From contig NC_026655.2 of NCBI RefSeq assembly GCF_000004075.3, positions 25,157,489 to 25,221,488 on the forward strand: 64,000 nt of DNA. Reading direction: 5' to 3'. Shown piece by piece: positions 14,455 through 26,888 of the stretch. The notes under the pieces were generated by a model. It ran no database searches and was not told the origin of the DNA. It saw only the letters and a program-made list of their open reading frames with translations. The DNA comes from Cucumis sativus (Eukaryota > Streptophyta > Magnoliopsida > Cucurbitales > Cucurbitaceae). How positions within the stretch are numbered: position 1 is the first letter of the stretch; each line of letters opens with the position of its first letter. Both the position numbers and the translations under genes were made by a program.

Positions 14455-15065
14455 TTTCAAGCATATTCCTAAACTATTGAAAAAGCTCGTAAGTAACCTT
14501 TAATTTTAAAAAAATTTAAAAATATTCTTATTTGTCAAAATTTTACTTCAATTCTCTCGTCAATTAAAATCAAAATCAAAATTTTAAAATAATATCACGT
14601 CCACCCAGAATTCTAAAATAATTTTTTAAAGTAAAACAAACTAAAATAATAACTAATTAAATAAAAATAAATTAGACTATTAACACGTTGGAAGAAAAAA
14701 AACAAATTAAAAAAAAAAAAAGTTAAAAATAGGCCTTCAAACTTAGAAATAATTTTTAAAAATGTCTTAGAAGCACTAACGGTTTTAGGAATTAAATAGT
14801 TTAACGAAGTTTGATGTTAATAGTATAGATTGTTATTAGTCAAATATATTTTTTTATTTGACTAATTATTGTTAGGAAAATATTTATTATTTTGAAATTT
14901 TGTGACATTCGGTGGAATTTTACCTTTTAATTTTGGATTTTTTATGTTAAGTGTTAAGAAATTTGGTGTAAAATTGGATGAACAAAATTATTTTCAAGCT
15001 TTTTTTAATAACTTAAAGGTATTTATGAAACTTTTTAATAGTTCATGAGTATCTTTTAAACAAAC
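14455..15065. repeat. Degenerate foldback (inverted-repeat) element, ~610 bp
   Basis: The left arm (from 14455, 'catattcctaaactattga') matches the reverse complement of the right arm (ending 15060, 'agttcatgagtatctttt'), and the similarity continues inward for roughly 100 bases. A perfect 11-bp hairpin (14835-14845 with 14856-14866) sits in the middle. No coding capacity. It looks like an old non-autonomous DNA element. Confidence 0.55.
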
Positions 15066-15394
15066 CGTTTTCTATTCAAAATTAATAACAACAAAAAATT
15101 TTAGTTACAATTTTTAGACTACGATGGACTACTATTCATAGATTTATTGTTTGGAATCAATATATACAAATAGTAGTATATTTTGATCTATTACGGTTTA
15201 TTACTAATAAACTTTATATTTTGATTCTTTTTTTATATTATAATATGTATTTTGTGAAAGAGTTGTTAGTTGAGTGGAAAAAAAGTTCCTTTAAGAAAAA
15301 GTAATATATTTTGGAATGAAATATTATTCTATTGATTCTCAATATTATATATTTTTAAGAAAAATTGTTTTTCTTAGTTTCAAATGGGAAGAGG

Positions 15395-15560
15395 TGAAGC
15401 ATTTTAGTCCATAAATTTTGAAAATGTATATTTTAATCTCTAAAATTTAAAGAATAATTACGATTAGTTTCTACGTTTTTAAAATATATCTTGTTAGTCT
15501 TTAAATTTTTAAAAATAGATTTTAGAAAAAGATTATTGTAAATGATAAAATTGTTGAAAA
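15395..15560. repeat. Degenerate dispersed repeat with 'agtctctaaattt' subunits
   Basis: Three loosely repeated units of the type 'ttttagtc(t)ctaaattttgaaaatatat' follow each other in the same orientation. The same word appears in the foldback element at 51590-51995. Non-coding. Confidence 0.4.
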
Positions 15561-17701
15561 TATTCAATATATAACAAAATTTTAAATTTTACCAATAAAA
15601 TGTCTATCATTGTCCATCAGTATCCATCTATAATAGATCTGAATTTTCATTATATTTTTTATTTTTCTATATTTGAAAATGCTTCAAAAGCCCACAATAT
15701 AATATTTTAATTATATATCTATCATTTAAAATTAGAATTAGGAGAATAGTTTTGAAGAATTATCTTTTCTATTTACAATTAATTTATAATTTTAAATAAC
15801 ATATAATTATTTCTTAAAAGAAAACCAAAAAATACTCTATGATAATATTCTTAAAAACTCTAAGAATCGAGATTAAGACACATTTTGAACCGTCAAAAGA
15901 CCGTCACATACTAAGAACAATGATTAGGTTAAGTCTCCTTGGAAACGTAAAACTCAACCCAACATCTAAGTATCTTCCTTCCTATTAATTTGATAATTTG
16001 ATGACTAAAAAGTCACAATTTCTAAGACAAATATACAAATTTTGAGGACAAAAATGTAATTTACCCAAATATGGGTTGGGCTAAACCTTGTGTACCATGA
16101 GGCCCAAGCCCATGAGCTGTGGAAGTATGTTGTCAATTTGATCCAATCCTAACCTTTCCCATTTCATATTTTTTGGAAAATGTGAAGTTAATGAGAAGAA
16201 AATGGTTCTTTTCTTAAAAATATAATTTATAAACAAAACAAGTATTTTAAATTTATTTTAGTAAAACATTATTTCTTTTTGTCAAATTAAAATTTGTCTC
16301 CTAAAAAATGTATTCACCTTAGGCAATTATAAATTATTTAATTAAGATTTTATGTCCATATTTAAATAATGGAATTTTGGTGGTGTCCGTACATTTTTGT
16401 TTTCCTTCCACTAGTCTTTTGAGCATAGATTTTAAGGGATTTTTTAAATTATTTTTAATTAATAATTTACAAAATGAAATAGTTTCTATTAACAAAAGTG
16501 AATAAATATTATGTATAAAAAATATTATTATAAAACAAAAGAAAAGTAAAGTAAAAAGTGGAAGCCAAATTTTTTTAATGGATAGTAATTTTCTTATTTT
16601 GTTAATTTGGAAAGGGGAGCATATCTTGTCCTATTATATTTAGTGCAAAATTGACCCAACTTTATTATGTGTGTGTGTATATATATATTTTTTTGTTTTG
16701 TGTTTTCAACTTTTCTTTTGTATAAATGTTTGTTGTTATATGAAAGAAAATGTTATTATAACAATATGAAAGAAAGGATGAATATTGGGAGAAATCTTTT
16801 AGAGGAAAAAACAAATTCACACCTAATTTGATGACCTCATCTTTCAAATGTTAAATTCACACTTTCTTATACTATACAATTACACATTTTGACTAACAAT
16901 AATAATCAATTGTTGATGTGTGAATCTAGCTAAGCAAGATTAGGTTGGATTGGTTGTGATTTCAAGGGTCAGACCCACGTACCTATTACGACATACCCTA
17001 GAAGTGTTGTTGAGAAGGAGAAGAAGATAGTGAATACTTATCGAGTTGATATGAGTATCTCTTTTCATGACTGTAATTGATTGAACATACAATATTGGTA
17101 CTCACGTAGGTGTACAATATCTAACTAAGACCTACATTACAATGAACTTATCTGAAAGCATTGGGCACAGTACCAACATGAATACAATATCTTATCATAC
17201 TAATAACAACTTCAAATACAAAGCTTTCAAATTATTATTATTCTTTTTAACAAAAAGAAAAAGAAATAAAATTGATAATACTTGCATACAACCAGATCAA
17301 TTCTTGTGAATTTTCTATGGAGATTCCTATTCTAATCTCGACAAAATTAAATGAAAATTTTTAGACGATGGTAGATGCAATTCTTTAGCCTTGTCCAACG
17401 TTGCCGATATCTCTAGCTTCTCTAAATATTTTAAAAGTTTCGAAGACAAAAATATACCTAAAACTTCAAAGATTAAAATATTTTAGTACTTTGTGATTTC
17501 ACTAAACAAGAGAACTAGTATTACACATGCATGCATCAACTAGTCTTTCACAAGACCTACCATATTACATTTGATTGCTAAGGAAACTTAAAGGGACGTT
17601 ATCAAATCCTAGATACATGATTCGAAGTCATTTGAACAAACGATGGGTGGAGATTAAAACAATAATTTTGTATATTAAGGGAGTTTCAGCCATTTTTGTG
17701 G

Positions 17702-20287
17702 CTAAAAGTTTCTAGTTTTTGCAGCATTCTTGAGGGCTCCAGCAGAAACAGAAGAAGCTGGATTAATGGCCTTCCTAATTTTGAACACATTCCAAGCAGT
17801 ATTTGCACAATGGCCTGCTGTTGCAAGAACATCCCCAGTTGCTTCCCCTGCACTTTCACCAAATTTGTTTGACACCATTCTTGTTGTCGCCTGTGTTGTT
17901 GCCAAAAGTGCTTGCTTTTCTGCTGCTTCTGCTGCATCCATTATCTTGTCTGCAATTTATCCCCAGCTTTCCATGAGATTTTTTTTTTTTTTTTTTTTTG
18001 ATGCACTAGTGATGAACGATCCGTTCTTAAAAATCAATGAAAACTAACATTTGGCTTAACTGTCGGATACTTGATATCGCATTAAAGATGTTTCATTCCC
18101 ATCGTAAAATGATTGTAGTCTTGTTCTGATGTCAATGTTTATCACGACTTTCATTTCTTTTTCTCACCACTTTTTGGAAATTGGGAGGCCACCAGTTAAG
18201 CTGAAATGGTGAGAAAAGAACGAAAATCTTGATAAATATTGAGGTTGGGATAAGGCTACAATCCTTTTGCAATGGATGAGATGTGCTTAACCAAGTATAT
18301 ATCAACTGGTTAACTGTTTTATGATTGCATCTAATTCATGTCAATGTCTATCACGATTTTCATTTGTTCCTCACCACTTTGCTAATTGGGAGGCATCCCA
18401 CGAGGCTGTTTGGCGAAGTTATGAGAAAATAATAAAAAAGTTTTAGGACACTGGGATAGGGCTATGTTCTTTTCGCAGTAGATGAAACCTTGCTAACATG
18501 ATGTGAAGTATTAGGCAATGGAGTGTTTAAAGAAGTAAGCAAAAGGTTAGTTTTTATTGGTTTTCTAAGAGCGGTTCATTCATCATTAGTATGTTTGGGT
18601 AATGTTCGTTTGTACAAGGAAAAAAAATCATTTGCATCTTTGGAGAAGAGTGGGGAAAGCTCAAAAGTACTTACTGACTGCATCTAATGATGCCAACAGC
18701 ACTTGCCCTGGAACCATGGCAAAGAAGGCTCTTCCTGCTTGGGATTTCATCACAGGACCCATCACTGATCCGGAAGCTACTCCAACCATGTCTAGCATCG
18801 ATTTACTCAGCTTCTCTGTCATCTTCGTCATTTTTCTTACACTAAATCATTCGTTAAGAACAAGTCAATCCCATGCCTACTTGATAACATGAGAGTTTCT
18901 CGTAACTTGTGATGACAATATAAAAATTCACTGATTTTTCCTTTTTCTTTTATAGCAGAAGAAATTACAAAACAAATACCGAAGTAGTGAGAGCCAAATT
19001 TTCTTATGTTGCTGCCAAAATTTGAAAATTTTTCCAACTAATTATTAAGCTTAACTAATGTACTTTGACTCAATAGAGGCCATGATATAACAGTTGTACA
19101 TAAAAACTTTTAAAACGAAAAACAGCAAATTGATCAAATTCCCAACATGTCTTCTCTAAATTTGTTGGAAGAATAAAATTAAAGTTGTGAAAGCTAATCA
19201 TGCAAAAATACTAAAACCAAACAATTCAACACAATCACGTTAATCGTTAAAATAGGAATTGAGTAAGCCTGTAATTTGAGATGTGGAACACTATCTTAAG
19301 AGAAGACGTATCTCTTGCACAACTCCCTACAAGAATGAGCTATTTCACGAATTTCTATCGACTTGTATACTCACAAAATGCACTTTTGGAATCAAGGTTT
19401 TTTAAAACAAAAACCTCTATTTACTTGATAACAATTTAACAATGACGACGATGCTTACCGTTTTAAGCTTTGGTTGATTGAAGTTTTGTTGTTTTTGGTG
19501 GCACTAGGAGAACTTACTGATCTTTCTACACTTGCAACTGGAGGAGGACTATTAAGAATCATTTCACCTCCTTTGTTCACCTGATAATTTGATGAACTTC
19601 TCTTAGCAGAACAAACAATCTGGATTTGTTTTACTTCAAAAAAAAATGAAGTAATGAACTGTTTGAAATGAGTTTGTTCATTGTTAACAATACCTGATTG
19701 GCATAACTATTACTGCACTTGAAAATCCCCTGCACAATCTGCCCAGTTCCTTCAGCAATTGCCTTAGCCAAAATGTTATTATAATCATCAATCTTCGGCG
19801 CATACTCCTTCCAATTAATCATGCTCTTATTATTCGCATTACACAACGACGATGACGACGAAGAGAAGCAAGAATTGTCCTTCAAAAACGAGTCCAGCCA
19901 GTTCAAACTGCTGCTATTTTGCTCCAAAAATGTCACTCCATAGCTTAAAGGATCACCATCTCTCATTGGCAATGAAAACAGATAGTTCAATGAGTTAAGT
20001 TTCACTACAGGTTCATCTTTAGTTAGAGGCCATTGAAGATCGTCGCCAACTTTTACAATTGTTGCGAGAGAAACTTCGTTTTCCAAGATTCTTTCGAGTT
20101 TAAACTCTCCATTGGCAAGTTCTAGAGCTTCTCCTCCATCCATTAAATGAACTCTACATCCTTGTATCTGTAAAAGTATTTCTTGTTTGAGCTGTTCGGG
20201 GTCGGGGTTTCTCCGAGGAGATTGAATGGAGTTAGAGGGCTTCATGGAGGCTTGAGATTTGGAGGAGCGAAAGTTGAAACACCCCAT
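17702..20287 (-). CDS. ERD7-like senescence/dehydration-associated protein, complete
   Basis: Exons on the minus strand: 20287-19694, 19580-19459, 18835-18675, 17949-17702; all GT-AG and in phase; 374 aa. N-terminal block ~36-110 ([21 protein letters not shown], then [15 protein letters not shown]) and a C-terminal senescence domain ~240-365 ([22 protein letters not shown]-like [38 protein letters not shown]) match the plant ERD7/spartin-related family (PF06911). Known: family members respond to dehydration and senescence and associate with membranes or lipid droplets; the molecular role is not settled. Odd points: the protein begins MGCF, so Gly2 and Cys3 could be acylated; a serine run lies at ~144-149; intron 3 holds a tandem duplication. 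A TATA-like TATAAAAAG lies on the minus strand at 20529-20537. Confidence 0.93.
18131..18506. repeat. Two-copy tandem duplication inside ERD7-like intron 3
   Basis: Copy 1 (about 18131-18296) and copy 2 (about 18340-18506) share the order 'gtcaatgt.tatcacga.tttcattt', 'ctcaccactttt', 'attgggaggc', 'ggataggct(a/g)' and 'gca.t.gatga.a'. They differ by many substitutions and small indels, so the duplication is old. Confidence 0.7.
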
Positions 20288-21724
20288 TATGGTTAAAATT
20301 GGAGAAGGAAGTGTTTTGTTTTTCTTATAGTGGAATTTTGTGTTCTTTACTTGTGATTATATGATTGATGAAGGAATCTAAAAGACAAGTGAAATTTAAA
20401 GATTGGTTCTTGAAGAAGTTATTGTGTAAAATGATTCTTTTGGTGTAACTTTATTCTATTCTTCATGAAGCATTTTTGCACTAAAAGAAAGTGAGTCTTT
20501 GGTGGAGAATAATGAGAGTTTTAAAGGCTTTTTATAAAAAAAATCGCTGCCTTTGATCACTTTATGAGAAAATCTTATGAGATAGGAATAGAATTAGAAT
20601 TTTAAGAAACAAATGTATTTTGGTCAAAATTTGAAACTCTTGAAGAAGTTATGCCAATTTAAACTCAAAATACAAAGGGTTGGTTTATTATGTAACAAAG
20701 GAATCAAATAACGCCAAACTAAACATAATTTGTTAGACATTTATTTTGTGATTCATATCTTCCTACCTTCAATTATATTATATATATAAAAAAAAATCAA
20801 TCAAAACCACTAACACGAACACAACAATTTGATAGTAATTGCCTTCCGACTTTTTCCTTCTTCAACTTCAAAAGCCAATAAATTTAAATTATTAGACTCA
20901 ATTTGATAATCATTTAATTTTAGGATTTTAGTCTTTTAATATTAAGCATAAAAACAACTATTCTATCTCTAAAAATTTTATTTCGTTATTTACCTTTTAT
21001 CGATGTTTTCAAAACATATGGCAAGTTTTGACAAGTAAAGACCTTCATTTTAAAAAAATAGTTACCAAACAAGCTTTTAATAACTCACTCGAAGGCTTAG
21101 ACTCATAAAAAGCTTACGAGATGGTAATTTGTTGGTTACAAACTTACAATTGAAAAAAAATAATAATAATATCATAAATACTCCTCCAATGTCATGAGGT
21201 AAGAAGAAAAAAAAAAGCAATTTTCTTAGACATTGAAAACACCCACAATTGTAATCACTACACTGTCACTGCCAAGAGTTTACATCATTACAAATAAGAA
21301 ATTGAGAAGATGGCAAATCACAAGGTTGATACTTCACAAGCTCAAGTTTTACATGATTATAATGAAAGATTACAAGAATCACATGGGGAAAGAAACCAAA
21401 AGAAGAAAAAAAATATATCACTGCCAATTTACCCAAACAAACCCTGGCTGGTGAAGAAGAAGAAGAAGAAGAAGAATCAAATGGATGGAATGGGAAAAAA
21501 ATAAAAGAAAAGAATGAAGAGAAAGAAAGTACCTAGAACTTCTATTTATGATCAATCAACAAATGGGAGTGGCAAGAGTAATCCCAAAGAATTTATAACT
21601 AAAATCAATCCCACTCTTTCTTTCACCTATGCTTTCTATGGCCCCCTTCCTTCCCCCATGACGGGGAAAAAACACATAATAACCAATAATTAGTAGTTCT
21701 TGTGAACATACTCTATCCTCTTTC
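20288..21724. other. Intergenic region between ERD7-like promoter and glucosyltransferase 3' end
   Basis: It contains the ERD7-like upstream region and the likely 3' UTR of the ceramide glucosyltransferase gene. An AAG microsatellite lies at about 21453-21474. A small plus-strand frame at 21310-21504 is Lys-rich because of that repeat and matches nothing I know. No gene is called. Confidence 0.6.
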
Positions 21725-24700
21725 CTAGCTATCGAATTTCTTAGGTTGACGCCATTGTGCCAAAGTTTTGGCTAAGGAGCCAAGGAATGAAACCTTTGGA
21801 GCCATTCCTTTCTTTCCATATAAATGCTTCCCTCCCAAGTCTGTATAAATCGGACCCATGTCCACTTTCGGTATACTTCTTTCGATCTGCAGACCATGAA
21901 AATAACTATTCATTTACTACTCATAACTGGTTGACTATACTTTTTATTACACATACAATTTTCTTGCCTAGGGAAAGGAAAACCGAGGCAATGACCCCTC
22001 TAGATGTCAAGCAAATTTCTTGATGATATTATAAAGTCTAACACCAGTTCATTGAACAGAAAATATAATGATAGATATGTTGTACCTTGTGTATTTTTCC
22101 ATCTTTCAAGTAGTATCGGATGCCCGACCAGTTGATTGATTGAGAAAAATGAGAACGTATTGCAGAGATAGTGTACAAAAAGTTGTCCACCAAGATTGCA
22201 ATGAATACCTGGTGACAAAAACAAAATGTACATATTTACTTGATGATCCAATCAAAAGATGACATAATATAATAATTTAACCTACAATTCAGCTGCCTCT
22301 TCAAGCTAAATTAGATCGTCAAAATCTTGGACACTAGCATGTTCAGTTTAATTTTGAAACATTTGGAAAAAGGTTGAAGTGTTTGGCAACTACTCAAAGT
22401 AATTTTTGAAATACTTTCAACGTTTATCTTACACTATTTTTGTCAAAAGAATTAAAATAAAAATGATTGTTTTTCTCTAGTAAATCCAAATAGACCCTAA
22501 GAAGTAAAACCAAGAAACCAGGTTGTATTATGTCTACCAAGATTATCCTCCAAATAACTAGCTATAGCTACTTACCAATCCCCAGTTGTAGGAAGCAAGA
22601 GAGAGTTGAGGAGCCTCCGGGGATAGAATGTTGCATAAATGAACTTCTACTCTAGTCAAGTTCCACATTGAAAAGAGTTCAATAATAGTGCAGGCAGCAA
22701 GACTGCACACCATTGTCATCCCTATGAAAAAACGAAAGAGAAGTTAGCTGTGACATAACACTCAGAAATTGTCAAGGCAAACAAAGCTCCAATTCTACAA
22801 GTGGACCACATGAGCATTCAGGTAGAGGGGAAGAGTATTTGATGTGTATTGTATTAACAACTGCGCTTTCTCAATGACTTAAGTGGCTATTTTATATAAA
22901 CCATTAATACTACGTCAATAACCACAAATAATCAGTAATAATATAAACCATTCTCAGAACGTTTGATGCTTAAGGCCTCAAAACAGCCTTTTATCATTCA
23001 ACAAAAACAACAGCAATGAATAAAATTATTTTACATTTGGTGAAAGCCCTACTGTCAATTCACCATTAATGGCATTCGGCGTTGAGCAAAGTAAAAATGA
23101 AATGCAACTAAAAATGAAATGTAACTCACACAAGGATCTCAAGAAGCAAGTTTGGTGTAAAGTAATAGACAGGCTAACTAAAAAGGAAAGTAGTGTGCTC
23201 ACCCACAGTGCTAAAACCAGTTTCCTCGAGTGAGTAACCTTTAGCGTAAAATCGTAGAGCAGCAGCAACGTGAATCATAGACATAAAGTATGGTGCCACA
23301 AACCCCCATGACAGATAGCAGTGAGAAGTAAATAGTGCCCGGTTCATCATCTTGTTAACATGAGACGTGTATGATTCCAAAACGAAAGTTTGTTTTCTCA
23401 AGTAATTCCAATACCTGTCATCATGTCAGTCAAAGAGGTCAAAACATGGAAGTAAATAGAAGAAGATTGCTAGACTATATTTGTCTGTACAGATATCAGA
23501 CCTTCCTAAGTTTAGATCACTAGCCAGAGGATGAGGGAAAATCGCAACAGGAGGTGATGTAATAAGCCTCTTGTGAGCACCTGAAAAGACAAGCATTAAT
23601 CAACGGAAAACCAACCATCCCATACCCATAAAAGTTATAATTGAATTAATTAATTAAATGTAAAAACATGCTTCTAGTTATTTCAGTAAAAGCTGCAAAT
23701 CCTGAATTACAAGATAAGAGTACCCCTCCCCTCAACCCATCCTTATAAGTATCAGTAGTCTGTATGTTACCCGCTATAGCTGCTAGAGTCATATCGTCTG
23801 AGTATCCACCATCTTGTAGACCAGAGACCACTCCGTAACGATCATATCTAAAATCATCAGCATGCATCTGTCACAAGTCAAATGAAGTTATGATTACTTG
23901 ATTGCTTACACATACAGTAGTTACAAAGATGCAGAATCTACTTACCATCATGCAACCTCCCCAAAGAAAAAATGTCTTTCCACCAGTAGCAAAGCCCATT
24001 GAACAAGGCTGTAAAGTTGACACATTAAAGTAAGAACTTCTTCTTCAGACTTTGGACCAAGCAATTCCACATAAAAGAATTCCTCTTCTTCTAGACAGTG
24101 TAAAAAAATAATACCATACCATATGATATTCATAGATGCAGTAACTCCCTAAACTCCCCGAAGGTAAATCAAGAGGGTATCCAGTTTGAATAAATATCTG
24201 CATACAATGTAAACTAGAATTAAACATAAAATTGAGTTATGAATCAAAGAATGAACATTTGTAAAAGAAATTACTCTTATTGGATAGTAACATACATCAG
24301 GATTCTTTTCCATCTCAGCTGTGAGGGCTCCAATTGTTCCAGGATGCAACCTGACATCATCATCCAAAAATAGCACATATTTGCTATCTTTATGCATTTG
24401 CTCCACCCCAATCTGCAGAAAAGTATTAGCTTCTCAATGTTAATAGGAACTATATATAATATCCTCCAATACAATGAATGAACAAAAATAGCCAGATTGG
24501 AAATAACTGGTTTGGTTTGTTTATCATGTCCAAATCCTCCAGTTCAACATTGTTTTCAAAATAGTACAAACTTTCAAAAATTTGTTCATCCTCAATCATA
24601 AAAGGTGAAGAGGAGGCAGATTATTTCTCAACAAGTTTTTGCAACAGGAAGTACACTAAAACAAGATTATACAAGTTTATCACATACCAACTGATTGTGA

Positions 24701-26888
24701 ATTTTTTGGCTGCAAGTTGTTGCTAGGCCAGCCACTAGAATTCTGGCATCGACCTCATCCTGAAAAAAAAACAAAAATAAAATAATAATAATTTTTAAAA
24801 GTCAAGCAAGGAGATAATGAGAAAACAGTTCTGCAAACCGTTGAACCCTAGGCTTCACGTGAATTATGATATGTGATGACAAGAATTATCAATGGAAACA
24901 ATTGGTGAAGGAAAATGAATTCATACAAACCCTGTAATCAGATAGCAACCGCAATACAGCACTGTAAGCAGGGTCCTCCGTACTTTCCACTACAAAAAGA
25001 AATTCTAAAGGACCGCCATAAAGGGATGTCACCTGCAAATTCATTGACAAATGAAAAGTTAACACAATATCTTGGAGCAGTTTTAATTTGCAAAGGGACT
25101 AAGTTAAAACACTGTTCTTAGGGAATAAAGTACGAACTACTAAACATAACCATTTTCAGGAGATCTAAAGCTAGATTATACATAGGGAGTTGGCAGATCA
25201 TCTTATATATGAGGGAAAGTACCCCACCTGGAAATTTTCTTTTATATATATAATTATTAATATTTATGAATATACAATAGCAAGATCTTATTCCCATTTG
25301 AAAACACAAACTTGAGTTATATTGTCTCTTTGGAAACTAAAATGATAATAAATACGATTTTGAATTGATCTCCTAATTCATCTTTTTTTTTTCCTACCTA
25401 ATTAGGGTAGAAATGATAAAAACATAATAATTGAAGTAGGCATAAAGTAAACTCTAACAAAAAATAAAAAATCAACATTCTTCAAATGAAACACGATGGC
25501 AATTATTCTACGAAAGAATATGAAAGGAAATTTTGTTTTTTCCTAAATTTGCAAATGCATACAAAAGAACAATTCCCACTAGCCCCATCAAAGAGGAAAA
25601 AGAAAGAAACTCACCTGACTTCTCCAATTGTGTAAATTATGTTCTCCAAAGCCTTTTAAAGGCATAATAATTGTCACTCTTGGTAAATTGACCTGATTGG
25701 AGTGCTCGAGTTCACTGATGTCATTACAAATGAAAGCAAAGCTATTACCAGCTCGAACTCTCCCCTTTATACGTTTTATCTCTCTATTTCTGCAGAAGGA
25801 ATGGAAAAAACATGACACTCTTTAAGTTAAAAAGTTGCTAGACTAGACATCCAGAGGCCAAACAGCGTTCAGATTCTATAAATACCTAACATAAGCAGCA
25901 CAAGCCCACCCAAAGGCAAGAACAAGGCATATTATACATCCCTGCACCCAAAAAAAAAAATAAATAAATAAATAAAACTTCTGTAAAATAATAGAAAAAT
26001 CTTCACCCAGTTAAATCATCATCTTTTCTATAACATTACACCGAATAAGAGAATCAGACATCAAAAAAGTTCAATCGCTATCGTCAAATTTAAACTAACA
26101 CATTTCCATATCCAAACGTAATTTCAACTTCCAGCTTAAACAAGCACTAAAAAGAAAATTACAGCAGCATGTAGATATTTTCCAACCGTCAAGAAACGGA
26201 AATAACAAAACGGAAAGAAAGATATTTTCCATCCACAACACAACACTGGATGAGAGAATCACACACCAAAAAAATTCAATCACTATCATCAAAATTAAAA
26301 CTAAGAACACATGTCCAAATCACTACGCAGTTTCAAATTCCAGCTTAGACAATTTTCAAACTGGCAAGAAACGGAAAATAATAAATTCAAACTTTATCTT
26401 TGATAACATCATCCATAACATAATACAAAACGAGAGAATCAAACATCAAATAACTTCAACGACTATCCTAACTAAGAACACATTTCCAAATCCAAACCGC
26501 AATTTAAAATTCCAGTTTAAACAAGCACTATCACAGCAAGAAAGCAGAAATAATAAATTCAAACTTCCGCGTAATCAGTAATCACAAAGAAGAGAGCTAT
26601 TCCATTTCCAGCCACATTAGAACATTCACCAAAACCACAATAAAACTAAATAACTAACTCACTAAGCCGAATTTCGCATTTCAGCAAAAGAGAAGGAGAG
26701 CAAAAACATAAAAATAATAATAAGAAGAAAACAGATCTGAAAAAGAAAAAAAGAAAAAGAAAAGGAACCTGGATCTGAATGAAAAGAGCAAGAGGAGTAG
26801 AAAAGGAATTGCTAAGAGAGAAGAGGAATGAATCAAAAGCATCCATTGAAGACAATGCTCCTCCTCCTTCTCCTCCTCCTCCGTCCAT
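21725..26888 (-). CDS. GCS: Ceramide glucosyltransferase (glucosylceramide synthase, GT21), complete
   Basis: Transfers glucose from UDP-glucose to ceramide, the first step to glucosylceramide, in the endomembrane system. Exons on the minus strand: 26888-26769, 25941-25886, 25789-25615, 25032-24931, 24759-24688, 24412-24296, 24197-24120, 24008-23946, 23867-23771, 23580-23502, 23414-23203, 22721-22576, 22208-22086, 21886-21725; all GT-AG and in phase; 533 aa against about 520 for Arabidopsis. N-terminal membrane anchor ~28-58. GT-A core with PRVTIIMPLKGFG, first Asp in VVESTEDPA (~137), LFLDDDVRLHPG (~192-194) and GGYSDDMTLAA (~285-286). C-terminal membrane segments follow (~340-470). The classical (Q/R)xxRW motif is replaced by NLGRYWNYLRKQ (~317-327). 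Start chosen at the ATG giving MDGGGGEGGG. Intron 1 holds a tandem repeat. Confidence 0.95.
26023..26575. repeat. Three-unit tandem repeat in glucosylceramide synthase intron 1
   Basis: Three diverged units of about 180-205 bp begin with 'gagaatcaNacatc' at 26049, 26254 and 26434. Each continues with 'ttcaa(t/c)..ctatc.tc', 'acacat.tccaaat', 'tcca(g)ctta.acaa' and 'caagaaa..gaaataa'. The third unit is shorter. Confidence 0.75.

Larger units (their letters stand above)
9524..17701. other. Gene-poor AT-rich intergenic region, 8.2 kb
   Basis: I see no gene here. The only open frames are short, low in complexity and unlike any family I know. Contents: the ABCB promoter side, a GATC-rich patch near 11090-11104, many A/T homopolymers and short microsatellites (for example the ATA/AAT run at 11370-11388), and degenerate repeat material at 14455-15065 and 15395-15560, listed separately. 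Confidence 0.7.

Noticed and set aside
21310-21504. 64-codon plus-strand frame starting MANHKVDTSQAQ
   Set aside because: Its Lys-rich end comes from an AAG microsatellite, it lies in the likely 3' UTR of the glucosylceramide synthase gene, and it matches nothing I know.
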